A stretch of 64,000 bases of DNA from Actinomadura sp. NBRC 104412 (lineage in GTDB: Bacteria > Actinomycetota > Actinomycetes > Streptosporangiales > Streptosporangiaceae), in assembly GCF_030269515.1 (NCBI RefSeq), contig NZ_BSTM01000019.1:83853-147852 (forward strand), read 5' to 3'. Below the pieces are notes generated by a model. The model was given only the letters and a program-made list of their open reading frames with translations, ran no database searches and was not told the DNA's origin. Of this stretch, positions 18,127 to 26,187 are shown piece by piece. Each line of letters opens with the position of its first letter. The stretch's first letter is position 1. Made by a program: the position numbers and the translations under genes.

Positions 18127-18609
18127 GTGCCGGCTCGATCTGGACGGCGAGGCGCCCGGCGGCGCCTCCTCGCCGCGCTTCTCCCAGGGCTGCTGCTTGC
18201 GGCCGGATGCGGGGCGGGCGCCGTGCGGGTCCCGGTGCCGACGCCGGACGCGGCGGGCGCGCGGTTGTGCGCGGGCCTGCGGCTCCCGGAGAAGGTGCTG
18301 GGCGCCGAGCGCCGCGACACCTCCCCGGAGTCACCGTTGACCGCGGCGTGGGGCTCGCCCGCGATCGCGCTGCGCTGCGGCGTGCCGCGGCCGGCCGCGC
18401 TGACCCCGGACGCGCAACTGGTGACGGTGAACGGCGTCGACTGGTTCGGCCAGCCCGCGGACCGTCCGGTCACGTTCACCGCCGTGTCACGGCAGACCTA
18501 CGTGGAAGTGACCGTCCCGCCGAAGTACAGCCCGCCCGGCGACGTGCTGATCGAGCTGGGCCGCCCGATCGCCGCCACGATCCCCAGGAAGCCCGAGGGG
18601 CAGATCTGA
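18127..18609 (+). CDS. DUF3515 lipoprotein
   Basis: 160-aa predicted lipoprotein. The basic start (VPARSGRRGARRR) is followed by a hydrophobic stretch and lipobox LLLAAGC. The rest has the DUF3515 pattern: LCAGLRLPEKVLG, WGSPAIALRCGVPRPAAL and VNGVDWFGQ, with two cysteines after the lipid Cys. The GTG at 18127 is inferred from the signal peptide; the ribosome site is weak (CCAGG). It follows the Lrp gene by 13 bases, so it is probably one transcript. Function unknown. Confidence 0.8.
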   Translation: MPARSGRRGARRRLLAALLPGLLLAAGCGAGAVRVPVPTPDAAGARLCAGLRLPEKVLGAERRDTSPESPLTAAWGSPAIALRCGVPRPAALTPDAQLVTVNGVDWFGQPADRPVTFTAVSRQTYVEVTVPPKYSPPGDVLIELGRPIAATIPRKPEGQI

Positions 18610-18615
18610 CACCGT

Positions 18616-19311
18616 TCACAACGGGAAGGGCAGGGTCGGCATCCAGGTGTTCCAGATCCGCCGCAGGCGGCCGTCCCCGATAACGGTGGCCAGCGCGTCG
18701 TCGAGGGCGGAGCGCGTTCCGGGACGGTCCTTGGCCACGGCCACGCCCCACCGGTTCGCGGTGGGGACGGTGAAGGCCAGGTCGAAGTCGGCGTCCTCCG
18801 CCAGGGGGACGAAGACCACGTCGTCGTCCACCACGGCGTCGACCTCGCCGGAGCGCAGCGCGGCCAGCATGTCGCCGAAGACGTCGTCGGTCTCGCCGCC
18901 GAACGGCACGGTGGTCGCACCCTCGAACGTCTCGGCCAGCGCCATGTTGGTGCTGCCCTCGATCGCCGCGACGCGCAGGCCGCGCAGGCCGGACGGCGAG
19001 GTGATACCGGCGCCGCGCCGTACCAGGACCGCCTCGTTGAACACCGCGTAGGGACGGGTGAAGTCGACATGGCGCAGGCGCTCCTCGGTGATGCCCTGCC
19101 CGCACCAGACAGCGTCCACCTCGTGGGCCTGGAGGGACGGGACGAACTCGGCCCAAGGCATGAAGACCCATCGCAACGGGCGGCCCATCACCTCGGCCAC
19201 CAGGGCGGCCGCGTCGGGTTCGTAGCCGTGCCGGGCGACGCCGTCGGGGCTGCGCGAGAACAGCGGCGGCGCCTCCGCGTCGATGCACGCCAGCCGCAGG
19301 GGCTCGGTCAC
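18616..19311 (-). CDS. Cytosolic solute-binding-protein (family 3)-like sensor
   Basis: 231 aa with the periplasmic amino-acid-binding fold of ABC family 3: PLRLACIDAEAPPLF at the start, WCGQGITEERLRHVDFTRPY (family core), LRVAAIEGSTNMALAE and DAVVDDDVVF. It has no signal peptide or lipobox, and no ABC permease or ATPase is nearby, so it should stay in the cytosol and bind rather than import a ligand. Its GTG overlaps the stop of the glutamine-synthetase-like gene by 4 bases, which fixes the start. Ligand probably an amino acid or amine (inference from neighbours). Confidence 0.8.
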   Translation of the reverse strand: MTEPLRLACIDAEAPPLFSRSPDGVARHGYEPDAAALVAEVMGRPLRWVFMPWAEFVPSLQAHEVDAVWCGQGITEERLRHVDFTRPYAVFNEAVLVRRGAGITSPSGLRGLRVAAIEGSTNMALAETFEGATTVPFGGETDDVFGDMLAALRSGEVDAVVDDDVVFVPLAEDADFDLAFTVPTANRWGVAVAKDRPGTRSALDDALATVIGDGRLRRIWNTWMPTLPFPL

Positions 19312-20687
19312 GGCAGGTGCTCGGTGTACATCTCGCGCTCCCAGTCGGTGATGGCGCCGCAGAACCGGGCCCACTCGTCGCTCTTGAGCTCCAGGTACAG
19401 CGCGGACATCGCCTCCGGGAAGGCGCCGCGGACGACGGCGTCGGCGGCGAAGGCGTCCAGGGCGTCCCGCAGCGTCAGCGGAAGCGGCTCGAACTTCGAG
19501 GGGGTGGCCTCGTAGCTGCTGCCGGCCTGTGGCGGGCCGGGGTCGATGGCGTGGTCGAGGCCGTCCTTCATGGCGGCGATGACGGCGGCGTGGGAGAGGT
19601 ACGGGTTGACGGACGCGTCGGGCAGCTTGCATTCGAGCCGTCCGTTGGCCGACAGCCGCACCGTGCAGGTCTTGTTGTCCATGCCCCAGTTGATCTGGGA
19701 CGGGGCGAACTGGCCCGCGTCCCAGTAGCGCTTGTAGGAGTTCACCGTGGGGCCCATCAGCGCCATCATCCCGGCGGCGTGGCTGAGGACGCCGCCGAGC
19801 GCGTGCCTGCCCTCCTCGGTGAGGTGCAGTTCCGTCACGCCGGGGTCGGCGAGGATGTTGCGGTCGCCGCGCCACAGGCTGAGGTTGTGGTGGCAGCCGT
19901 TGCCCATCACCCCGGCGGCGGGCTTGGGCATGAAGCTGGCGGTGACGCCCATCTCGCGGGCCACCTGCTTGCAGATCTGGCGGTAGGTGACGAGCCGGTC
20001 GGCGGTGACGCAGGCGTCGTCGAACATCCAGTTCAGCTCGAGCTGCCCGGGGTCCTCGTAGTCGCCTTCGATCATGTCGAGGCCGAGCGCCTGCGCGTAC
20101 CGGATCACCCGCTGGAAGATCGGGCGCATCAGCTCCAGGCTGTCGACGTGGTAGGACGGGCTGGACCCCGGTTTGACGTGCACGTCGAGCCCGGGACCCG
20201 TCCAGGTCATCTCGGGCTCGCAGCCGCTGCGCAGCCGCAGCCCGGTGGCCTCGGTGAACGCGTCGTGGACGCGGCGCAGGTTGGAACGGGCGTCGGTGGC
20301 CAGCGGGCTGCCGCCGATCTCCGGGAAGTGCCCCGGCTCGTACACGCTGCAGAAGAACCGGCCGACGGTAGTGTCCCACGGCAGCACCGCGAAGGTGTCG
20401 GCGTCGGGCACGGCGGTGAACTCCTTGGCCTCGGTGCCGCCGCCGAGCAGGTTGCCGAACCGGTCGACCTGGAGGTCCGACATCGCGGTGCGATGCAGGT
20501 TGACGCCGCGTTCCAGGTTGCGGCGCAGGTGCCGGGCCGGGACGACCTTCCCGACGATCCGGCCGGTCAGCGACACGGTCTGGTAGTAGATGAACTCGAC
20601 GCCGGACTCCTGGACGCGGGCGGTGACGTCGTCCATCGCGGCGGCGTTGCGTTCCTTGTGCTCGTCGAGAGCCGTGGTGGCGGACAT
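19308..20687 (-). CDS. Glutamine-synthetase-like gamma-glutamyl ligase
   Basis: 459 aa with the GS beta-grasp N-terminus and catalytic domain: GCEPEMTW (metal Glu), FMPKPAAGVMGNGCHHNLSLW, MGPTVNSYKRYWDAGQFAPS (ATP/Glu binding), NKTCTVRL and CKLPDASVNPYLSHAAVIAA. The NLYDLP-type adenylylation site of housekeeping GlnA is absent and the NPYL region differs, so I infer a paralogue that glutamylates an amine (as PuuA/GlnA3/GlnA4-type enzymes do), not ammonia assimilation. The ATG has GGGAAGG upstream. Tightly packed with the FAD reductase and sensor genes. Confidence 0.85.
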   Translation of the reverse strand: MSATTALDEHKERNAAAMDDVTARVQESGVEFIYYQTVSLTGRIVGKVVPARHLRRNLERGVNLHRTAMSDLQVDRFGNLLGGGTEAKEFTAVPDADTFAVLPWDTTVGRFFCSVYEPGHFPEIGGSPLATDARSNLRRVHDAFTEATGLRLRSGCEPEMTWTGPGLDVHVKPGSSPSYHVDSLELMRPIFQRVIRYAQALGLDMIEGDYEDPGQLELNWMFDDACVTADRLVTYRQICKQVAREMGVTASFMPKPAAGVMGNGCHHNLSLWRGDRNILADPGVTELHLTEEGRHALGGVLSHAAGMMALMGPTVNSYKRYWDAGQFAPSQINWGMDNKTCTVRLSANGRLECKLPDASVNPYLSHAAVIAAMKDGLDHAIDPGPPQAGSSYEATPSKFEPLPLTLRDALDAFAADAVVRGAFPEAMSALYLELKSDEWARFCGAITDWEREMYTEHLP

Positions 20688-20698
20688 GGGACCTTCCC

Positions 20699-22030
20699 TC
20701 AGACGGTGAGCGGTCGGATCACTTCGGGGGGACGGCCCCCCACGTCCCCGGGCCAGTACGCCCGGCCGCCTGCCGGGCGCTCGGACGTCCAGGTTCGGGG
20801 CGGGACGGTGGCGTCGGCCACCAGTTCGCGGTAGTGGCGGTGCCGGGACTCGGGGATCCCGGCGAGCACGACCCCGACCATCTGCCGGTCGCGGTAGTAC
20901 GCCATCGCCACGCCGCCGGTCAGGGCCCGGGGGTGGTCGAGCCCGCCGTCGAGCAGGACGCAGCGGTCGCCGAGGGCGGGCGCTCCGTAGCTCTGCACGC
21001 GTACGCCGTACTGGTCGCTCCAGAACGACGGCAAGGGGGTGAACGGGCCGTCGTCGTGGGATCGCACGCCCAGGTGCGCGGCCAGTGTCGCGGCCGCGCG
21101 CCGGGCGGTGTCGCCGGTGACGCTCCAGTGCTCGACCCTGCGGGGCACGTCGTCGTACCGGGGGTTGGGGAAGCGGGCCACGTCGCCGGCGGCGACCACG
21201 CCGGGCAGCCCTTCGACCCGCATCCAGTTGTCGCATTCCACCCCGTCGTGGAGGTCGAGGCCGTTGCCGTCGAGCCATTCCACGTTGGGCCGTGACCCGA
21301 CCGACTCGACGATGAGGTCGGCGGGGATCGCGGTCCCGTCGTCCAGCACCGCGCCGGTGACGCGCTCGCACGGCCCGTCCGACAGCAGTTCGGAGACGAC
21401 CCGCCCGGTCACGAACCGCACGCCGTTGTCCTCGTGGTGGCGGCGCAGGACGCGGCCCAGCTCGGGGCCGATCGCGCGTTCCATCGGCTCGGCGCCCGCC
21501 TCGACCACGGTGACCTCGCATCCGGCCGTACGGGCGGTGGCGGCGACCTCGCAGCCGATGAACCCGCCGCCGACGATCACCACCGAGCATCCGGGGACGA
21601 GCCGTTCCCTCAGCCGCAGCGCGTCGTCCAGGGTGCGCAGCACGTACCGGCCGAAGTCGGGCCCGGGGATGGCGGCGCGCGAGGGGCGCAGGCCGGTGGC
21701 CACCACCAGCCCGTCGTAGGTGAGGACGGTGCCGTCCGCCAGCGTCACCGACCGGGTTCGCAGCGAGGCCCGCACGACCGGGGTGCCGAGCCGCCAGCGG
21801 ACGTCGGCCACGCTCCTGGACCGCCGGTACGCGTAGGCGTGCGCCTCCGCCGCGCCGCCGGCCCCGGTGCCGCCGACGAGCAGGTCCTTCGACAGCGGCG
21901 GCCGGTTGTACGGGAGGTGTTCCTCCGCGCCGACAACGGTGATGGCCCGGTCCCATCCGGCGGCGCGCAGGTGCTCGGCCGCGCGCAGTCCCGCCAGCCC
22001 GGCGCCGACGATCACGACCTGTCCGGCCAA
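20699..22030 (-). CDS. FAD-dependent ferredoxin/rubredoxin reductase-type oxidoreductase
   Basis: 443 aa. It has two Rossmann motifs: VVIVGAGLAGLRAAEHL for FAD and VVIVGGGFIGCEVAA for NAD(P)H. The intervening YNRPPLSKDLL and the C-terminal GDVARFPNP segment are typical of reductases that feed electrons to cytochrome P450s or dioxygenases. The apparent start is TTG at 22028-22030; the frame continues upstream through one TGA to an ATG with a good ribosome site (see 22034-22069). Directly downstream of the P450, but no ferredoxin gene is present between them. Confidence 0.85.
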   Translation of the reverse strand: MAGQVVIVGAGLAGLRAAEHLRAAGWDRAITVVGAEEHLPYNRPPLSKDLLVGGTGAGGAAEAHAYAYRRSRSVADVRWRLGTPVVRASLRTRSVTLADGTVLTYDGLVVATGLRPSRAAIPGPDFGRYVLRTLDDALRLRERLVPGCSVVIVGGGFIGCEVAATARTAGCEVTVVEAGAEPMERAIGPELGRVLRRHHEDNGVRFVTGRVVSELLSDGPCERVTGAVLDDGTAIPADLIVESVGSRPNVEWLDGNGLDLHDGVECDNWMRVEGLPGVVAAGDVARFPNPRYDDVPRRVEHWSVTGDTARRAAATLAAHLGVRSHDDGPFTPLPSFWSDQYGVRVQSYGAPALGDRCVLLDGGLDHPRALTGGVAMAYYRDRQMVGVVLAGIPESRHRHYRELVADATVPPRTWTSERPAGGRAYWPGDVGGRPPEVIRPLTV

Positions 22031-22033
22031 CGG

Positions 22034-22069
22034 TCAGGCCCCGATCCGGACGGGACGTACGACCTTCAT
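22034..22069 (-). other. 11-codon mini-ORF in frame with the FAD reductase
   Basis: Reads MKVVRPVRIGA then TGA, with AGAGGAG eight bases before the ATG, the best ribosome site in the area. The TGA is followed in the same frame by CCG and the reductase TTG. It may be a leader for translational coupling, or the true start of the reductase with a Trp-to-stop change. Confidence 0.4.
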
Positions 22070-22129
22070 CAAGAAGACTCCTCTGGTTACGGTTTCGGCG
22101 GGTGGGATGAGGCCCCGGGGGCTCGGGGC

Positions 22130-23323
22130 TCAGGGCCTCGGGGTGAACGCGAGGGGCAGTGTGATGGGCCCGGTGTTCCCGCTGAGCGGCAGCGAGCGGA
22201 CCTCGCCGTCCACGCGCGGGTCCCGTAGGCGGCGCGCGAGGAGGGGCAGTGCCACGCTCATGTCGGTGCGGGCCACCAGGTGGCCGAGGCAGTAGTGGAT
22301 GCCGCCGCCGAACCCGAAGTGCGCGGGACGTTCGGCGGTGATGTCGAACGTGCCGTCCGGGACGGCGCGCGGGTCGGTGCCCGCGGACTCGGTGAACAGG
22401 TGGACGGTGGTCCCGGCCTCGATGTCCAGGCCCTTGTAGGTGAAGTCCTCCAGGGCCTCCCTGGTCACCCAGGTGGTGGTCGGGTTGACCCGCATCACCT
22501 CCTCCACGGCCGCGGGTCCCAGCTCGGGCCGCTCGCCCAGCAGCGCCCACTGGTCCGGGTGCCGCAGGAACGTCCGCATGGCCAGCCCGAGCTGGTTGCG
22601 GGTCGTGTCGAACCCGCCGAAGATCAGCAGGACCATCGAGTCCCGCAGCTCGGCCCGGCTCAGCCGGTCCTGGTCGGCCTCGGCCCGGACGAGGGTGGTG
22701 ACGAAGTCGTCGCGGGGCGACCGCAGCCGGTCCTCGATCACCTCGTCCACATAGCCGTACAGGTTGTCCAGCGCCGCCTCGATCCTCGGCAGGTCCTCGG
22801 CGATCGTCACGCCCATCGCCAGGCCGATGGTGGCGGACTCGCGGGCGATCATCCTCCACTCGGACTCGGGCAGGCCGAGCATGATGGCGATGACCCGCGC
22901 CGCGTAGGGCTCGGCGAACTCGGTGACGAACTCGCAGCGGCCCGGTTCGGCGAAGGCGTCCACCAGCTCGCCGGCCAGCTCCTGGAAGCGCGGGACGAGC
23001 CCGGTGATGAGCCGCCGGGAGAACGCGGGGTTCATCAGGCGGCGCAGCCGGCGGTGGTCCTGACCCTCCTTGTTGAGCACCCAGTTGGACCACCATCGCG
23101 CGAACGGCCCGCTGGTGATGCCGTGGTGCTCGGGCCATTTCACGCTTCCCTGCCGCAGCTTGGGATGCGTCAGGAGCTCTCCGACCTCGTCGTACCGCAG
23201 AACGGCGATGCCGTAGTTGGTGCGCGCGTACCAGCCGTGCTCGCGCGCGTCCCGCACCTCCTGGGACTGGACGGAGAAGGCGGGGTCGGCGATGTTGAAG
23301 TACGGCGCGGTCCGGGAGCTCAC
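22130..23323 (-). CDS. Cytochrome P450
   Basis: 397-aa soluble bacterial P450. The heme-binding loop FGFGGGIHYCLGH places the axial ligand at Cys345. Oxygen-activation helix FGGFDTT (235-241, with the conserved Asp-Thr-Thr) and EEVMR (ExxR, 274-278) are intact, so an active monooxygenase is expected. The GTG start has GAGAGGAG upstream and lies 12 bases after the permease stop, so the two are in one operon. Substrate unknown; the neighbouring permease and ligase suggest a small nitrogenous compound. Confidence 0.95.
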   Translation of the reverse strand: MSSRTAPYFNIADPAFSVQSQEVRDAREHGWYARTNYGIAVLRYDEVGELLTHPKLRQGSVKWPEHHGITSGPFARWWSNWVLNKEGQDHRRLRRLMNPAFSRRLITGLVPRFQELAGELVDAFAEPGRCEFVTEFAEPYAARVIAIMLGLPESEWRMIARESATIGLAMGVTIAEDLPRIEAALDNLYGYVDEVIEDRLRSPRDDFVTTLVRAEADQDRLSRAELRDSMVLLIFGGFDTTRNQLGLAMRTFLRHPDQWALLGERPELGPAAVEEVMRVNPTTTWVTREALEDFTYKGLDIEAGTTVHLFTESAGTDPRAVPDGTFDITAERPAHFGFGGGIHYCLGHLVARTDMSVALPLLARRLRDPRVDGEVRSLPLSGNTGPITLPLAFTPRP

Positions 23324-23335
23324 GGGTCACTCCTC

Positions 23336-24856
23336 TCAGCGGGTCGCGAGCGGGTCCGCGGCGGACGCGGGAACGGCGTCGCCCGCCGGGGTGTCGCCGC
23401 GGCCGTAGTGGCGGGTGGCGGCCATGTAGGCGAGCCCGGCGACGATCACGATGGCGGCCGAGAGAGGCACGATGTAGTTGTCGTACCAGGGCACGTCGGG
23501 CGTCCGCGGCCAGGACATGTTGATCATCGCGGCGATGCCGTACACCAGCGCGGCGACGTTGACCGCCAGGCCCCAGCGGCCCAGCGTGAACGGCCCCGAC
23601 GGGCGCCAGCCCTTGAGCCTGGCCCGCAGCGCGGCCAGCACCACCGCCTGGAAGGCCAGGTAGATGCCCAGCGCGGCGAACGAGATGATCTTCGTGAGGG
23701 CGTCCGTGGACAGCTTGGAGCCGACGACCAGCACGGCGGGCAGCACGGCGGCCAGCAGCAGCGCGTACGGCGGCACGTGCCGGGTCGGCGAGAACCTGGC
23801 CAGCACCCGGCTGCCGGCGATCATGTCGTCCCTGGCGTAGGCGTAGGTCAGCCGGCTGGCCGCGGCCTGGAGGCTCATCGCGCAGGACACGAACGAGATC
23901 AGCACGATCCCGAGAATGATCTTGACGGGTCCGGAGCCGAACGCGGCGGTGAGCGCGGTGGTGACGGGATCGGCGTCCGCGCCGGAGACGACGGCGCCGA
24001 AGTCGGCGACGGCGAGCACCAGCGACAGCGCGACGAAGGTGGCGGCGGCCCCGCCCACGTAGATCGTCATGCGCATCGCCTTCGGGATGCGGCGGGCCGG
24101 GTCGCGGACCTCCTCGGCCACGTCGCCGCACGCCTCGAAGCCGTAGTACTGGTAGATGCCGATCAGCGAGGCGGCCAGGAAGGCGGCGGCGTACGAGCCG
24201 CCCTCCCCGGCGCCCTGGCCGTCGAAGAACACCCCGAGCCCGTGGTGGCGCTCGGTGACCAGCAGCCAGACCCCGACGACCAGCGCGCCGACCAGTTCGG
24301 CGGTGAAGCCGACGATCGCGGCCATCGCCAGCCGGCGGGTCCCGGACAGGTTGATCACCGTGGCGACCGCCAGGATCGCCAGCGCGCACAGGATCGTGGC
24401 GTTGACCGAGGTCTCGAAGCCGAGCATCGCCGCGGCGTACGGCCCGGCGCCGTAGCTGACGCCGGCGATGGTGGCCAGCAGCGCCACCAGGTAGATCCAG
24501 CCGTTCATCCACGCCCAGCGGCGCCCCCACAGCCGCCGCGCCCAGGGGTAGATGCCGCCGCTGACCGGGTACTGCGAGACGATCTCGCCGAAGACCAGCG
24601 CGACCAGTAGCTGGCCCAGCCCCGCGATGACGAACGCCCAGATCATCGGCGGGCCGGCCTGGGCGAGCGAGATCGCGAACAGCGAGTACACGCCGACGAC
24701 GGGCGAGAGGTAGGTGAAGCCGAGGGAGAAGTTGGCCCAGAGGCTCATGTCCCGCCGGAAGTGGCTCTCGTAGCCGAGCGCGGCGAGCCGTTCGGCGTCG
24801 TCGTCGAGGGGTCGTGCGGGCGGTGGAACCGCCCCGGTCTCCTTGCCGGTGGACAC
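23336..24856 (-). CDS. APC-family amino acid/polyamine permease
   Basis: 506-aa integral membrane transporter with about 12 hydrophobic helices. The family region SLWANFSLGFTYLSPVVGVY is followed by VFGEIVSQYPVSGGIYPWARRLWG and EACGDVAEEVRDPARRIPKA, a conserved APC loop (E-EV-P-R-IP). This subgroup usually imports amino acids, GABA, ethanolamine or polyamines. The GTG at 24854 with GGGAGGA six bases upstream defines the start. First gene of the minus-strand operon; the shared upstream region carries candidate operators. Confidence 0.9.
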   Translation of the reverse strand: MSTGKETGAVPPPARPLDDDAERLAALGYESHFRRDMSLWANFSLGFTYLSPVVGVYSLFAISLAQAGPPMIWAFVIAGLGQLLVALVFGEIVSQYPVSGGIYPWARRLWGRRWAWMNGWIYLVALLATIAGVSYGAGPYAAAMLGFETSVNATILCALAILAVATVINLSGTRRLAMAAIVGFTAELVGALVVGVWLLVTERHHGLGVFFDGQGAGEGGSYAAAFLAASLIGIYQYYGFEACGDVAEEVRDPARRIPKAMRMTIYVGGAAATFVALSLVLAVADFGAVVSGADADPVTTALTAAFGSGPVKIILGIVLISFVSCAMSLQAAASRLTYAYARDDMIAGSRVLARFSPTRHVPPYALLLAAVLPAVLVVGSKLSTDALTKIISFAALGIYLAFQAVVLAALRARLKGWRPSGPFTLGRWGLAVNVAALVYGIAAMINMSWPRTPDVPWYDNYIVPLSAAIVIVAGLAYMAATRHYGRGDTPAGDAVPASAADPLATR

Positions 24857-24922
24857 CAGTGGTCCTCCCTTGTCTGCGGACGTGCCGGCGCGTCGTCCTC
24901 GTGGCCACGGCCGGTCCGTTCC

Positions 24923-24946
24923 GGTGTGGGGTACGACCCCCACACC
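24923..24946. promoter_or_regulatory. Inverted repeat upstream of the permease
   Basis: GGTGTGGGG and CCCCACACC, a perfect 9-bp palindrome with a 6-base spacer, about 67-90 bases before the permease GTG. Operator or transcript hairpin. Confidence 0.4.
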
Positions 24947-25094
24947 CCACGGAAGAGCCGGCCGGGCCGGTTCCCCTCCACTCCGCCGGCGCTTGGCTCC
25001 GCGGACCGGCCCGGCGTGTGGAAGGACCGCGTGACCGGACCCGTCGACAGGGGGGCGGTCCCATCGCGTTCGACGGTCACGCGGCAGCGTCGAG

Positions 25095-25118
25095 CCGTCT
25101 GGGACGGACCCCAGACGG
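25095..25118. promoter_or_regulatory. Inverted repeat in the divergent region
   Basis: CCGTCTGGG and CCCAGACGG, a perfect 9-bp palindrome with a 6-base spacer, the same geometry as 24923-24946. Confidence 0.35.
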
Positions 25119-25229
25119 GGGTGTTGCGGTTCGGGTCGCGGTGCCGCCGTCCCGGCGGGTTCCGGGACGCCGGCCTGCGAGACTGATGTCGGCGAGGCCA
25201 CCTCGGAGAGCGGGGTACCGCCCTGGCCG

Positions 25230-25253
25230 AAAAGATATGGCGCCAGATATTTT
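25230..25253. promoter_or_regulatory. AT-flanked 24-bp palindrome, candidate FadR-type operator
   Basis: AAAAGATAT, core GGCGCC, then AGATATTTT: 20 of 24 positions are symmetric about the centre. It lies 98 bases upstream of the regulator's ATG. It is the most AT-rich point of the region and fits autoregulation. Confidence 0.55.
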
Positions 25254-25350
25254 CTGGCAAGAGGTCGGCGCGAACTCGCCGCCCACCTGGTGCCCGGCCC
25301 CGCGCCCACCGGCCCTCCGCGACGGGAAGGCAGCAAGAGAAGGGAGAACG

Positions 25351-26133
25351 ATGCCCGCACCGGACGCGTCCGTGACCGCCCGGCTCGCCGTCTTCGCGCC
25401 CCTGGAGAACCTGGGCAGGGCGGAGGCCATCACCCGCCGGCTGGCCGACGCGATCTCGCTGGGACTGCTCGCGGACGGGGAGCAACTGCCCAGCGAGCCG
25501 GATCTGGCCGCGCAGCTCGGCGTCGCCACGGTGACGGTCCGGGAGGCGCTGAGCGAGCTGCGCAACCAGGGGCTGATCGTGACGCGGCGCGGGCGCGGCG
25601 GCGGCAGCTTCGTGCGCGCGCCCGAGCAGGACGAGACCGCGGGGCGGCTGCGGCGCCGCCTGCGCGACCTGACCGTGGCCGACCTGCGCGACCTCGGCGA
25701 CCACTACTCGTCGCTGGCGGCGGGCGCGGCCCTGCTCGCGGCCGAGCGCGCCTCGCCGGACGACCTGGAGCGGCTCGGCGAGGCGGCGGCGGCGTTCGCG
25801 GACGCCGTGTCGGGCGAGCGGCGGCACCACGCCGACGGGCGGTTCCATGTGGAGGTGGCCGCCGCCGCGCAGTCGGCACGGCTCACCCGCGAGGAGATCC
25901 GGCTCCAGACCGAGATCGGCCCGCTGCTGTGGCTGCCGGGCGCCGACGCCCGGACCAGGCGCAGGCTGGACCGGCAGCACCGCGAGATCGTCGCCGCCAT
26001 CGCGGCCGAGGACGCGGGGCGCGCGGCGGACCTGGCCAGGCGGCACGTGACCGAGGCCATCGAGCGCCTGGTCGAACTGCATCTCAGCCTCGTCGAATCG
26101 GGAGGCGGGGAAGCGGAAGGCGTAGCACCATGA
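25351..26133 (+). CDS. FadR/GntR-family transcriptional regulator
   Basis: 260 aa. The N-terminal winged helix (about 20-95) reads EAITRRLADAISLGLLADGEQLPSE then ATVTVREALSELRNQGLI, diagnostic of GntR. The C-terminal all-helical FCD effector domain spans 115-250 with metal-type His residues in RRHHADGRFHVEVA and RRLDRQHREIVAAI. The start ATG has AGGGAG six bases upstream. Divergent from the permease operon and followed by the cache gene. Likely represses the cluster until an amino-acid-type ligand is bound (inference). Confidence 0.93.
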   Translation: MPAPDASVTARLAVFAPLENLGRAEAITRRLADAISLGLLADGEQLPSEPDLAAQLGVATVTVREALSELRNQGLIVTRRGRGGGSFVRAPEQDETAGRLRRRLRDLTVADLRDLGDHYSSLAAGAALLAAERASPDDLERLGEAAAAFADAVSGERRHHADGRFHVEVAAAAQSARLTREEIRLQTEIGPLLWLPGADARTRRRLDRQHREIVAAIAAEDAGRAADLARRHVTEAIERLVELHLSLVESGGGEAEGVAP

Positions 26134-26183
26134 TTGGCCGGCCCCTGGGCGCGACCCGGCGACGCCCACCGACCGTGAGGTGA
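26130..26183 (+). other. 17-codon bridging mini-ORF between regulator and cache gene
   Basis: Starts at ATG overlapping the regulator's TGA (ATGA) and stops five bases before the cache GTG. It may hand ribosomes on to the cache gene. The composition is not diagnostic and it may be fortuitous. Confidence 0.25.
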
Positions 26184-26187
26184 CAGT

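Larger units (their letters stand above)
24857..25350. promoter_or_regulatory. Divergent control region of the permease and FadR-type genes
   Basis: A 494-base intergenic region with no gene. It holds three inverted repeats, listed separately, that are the obvious candidate operators for the divergent FadR-type regulator. The stretch 25225-25260 is strikingly AT-rich against the surrounding GC background and probably overlaps a promoter. Confidence 0.6.

Noticed and set aside
22070..22129. Search for a ferredoxin gene between P450 and reductase
   Set aside because: Only 60 bases remain and no Cys cluster is encoded, so the electron carrier must be elsewhere.
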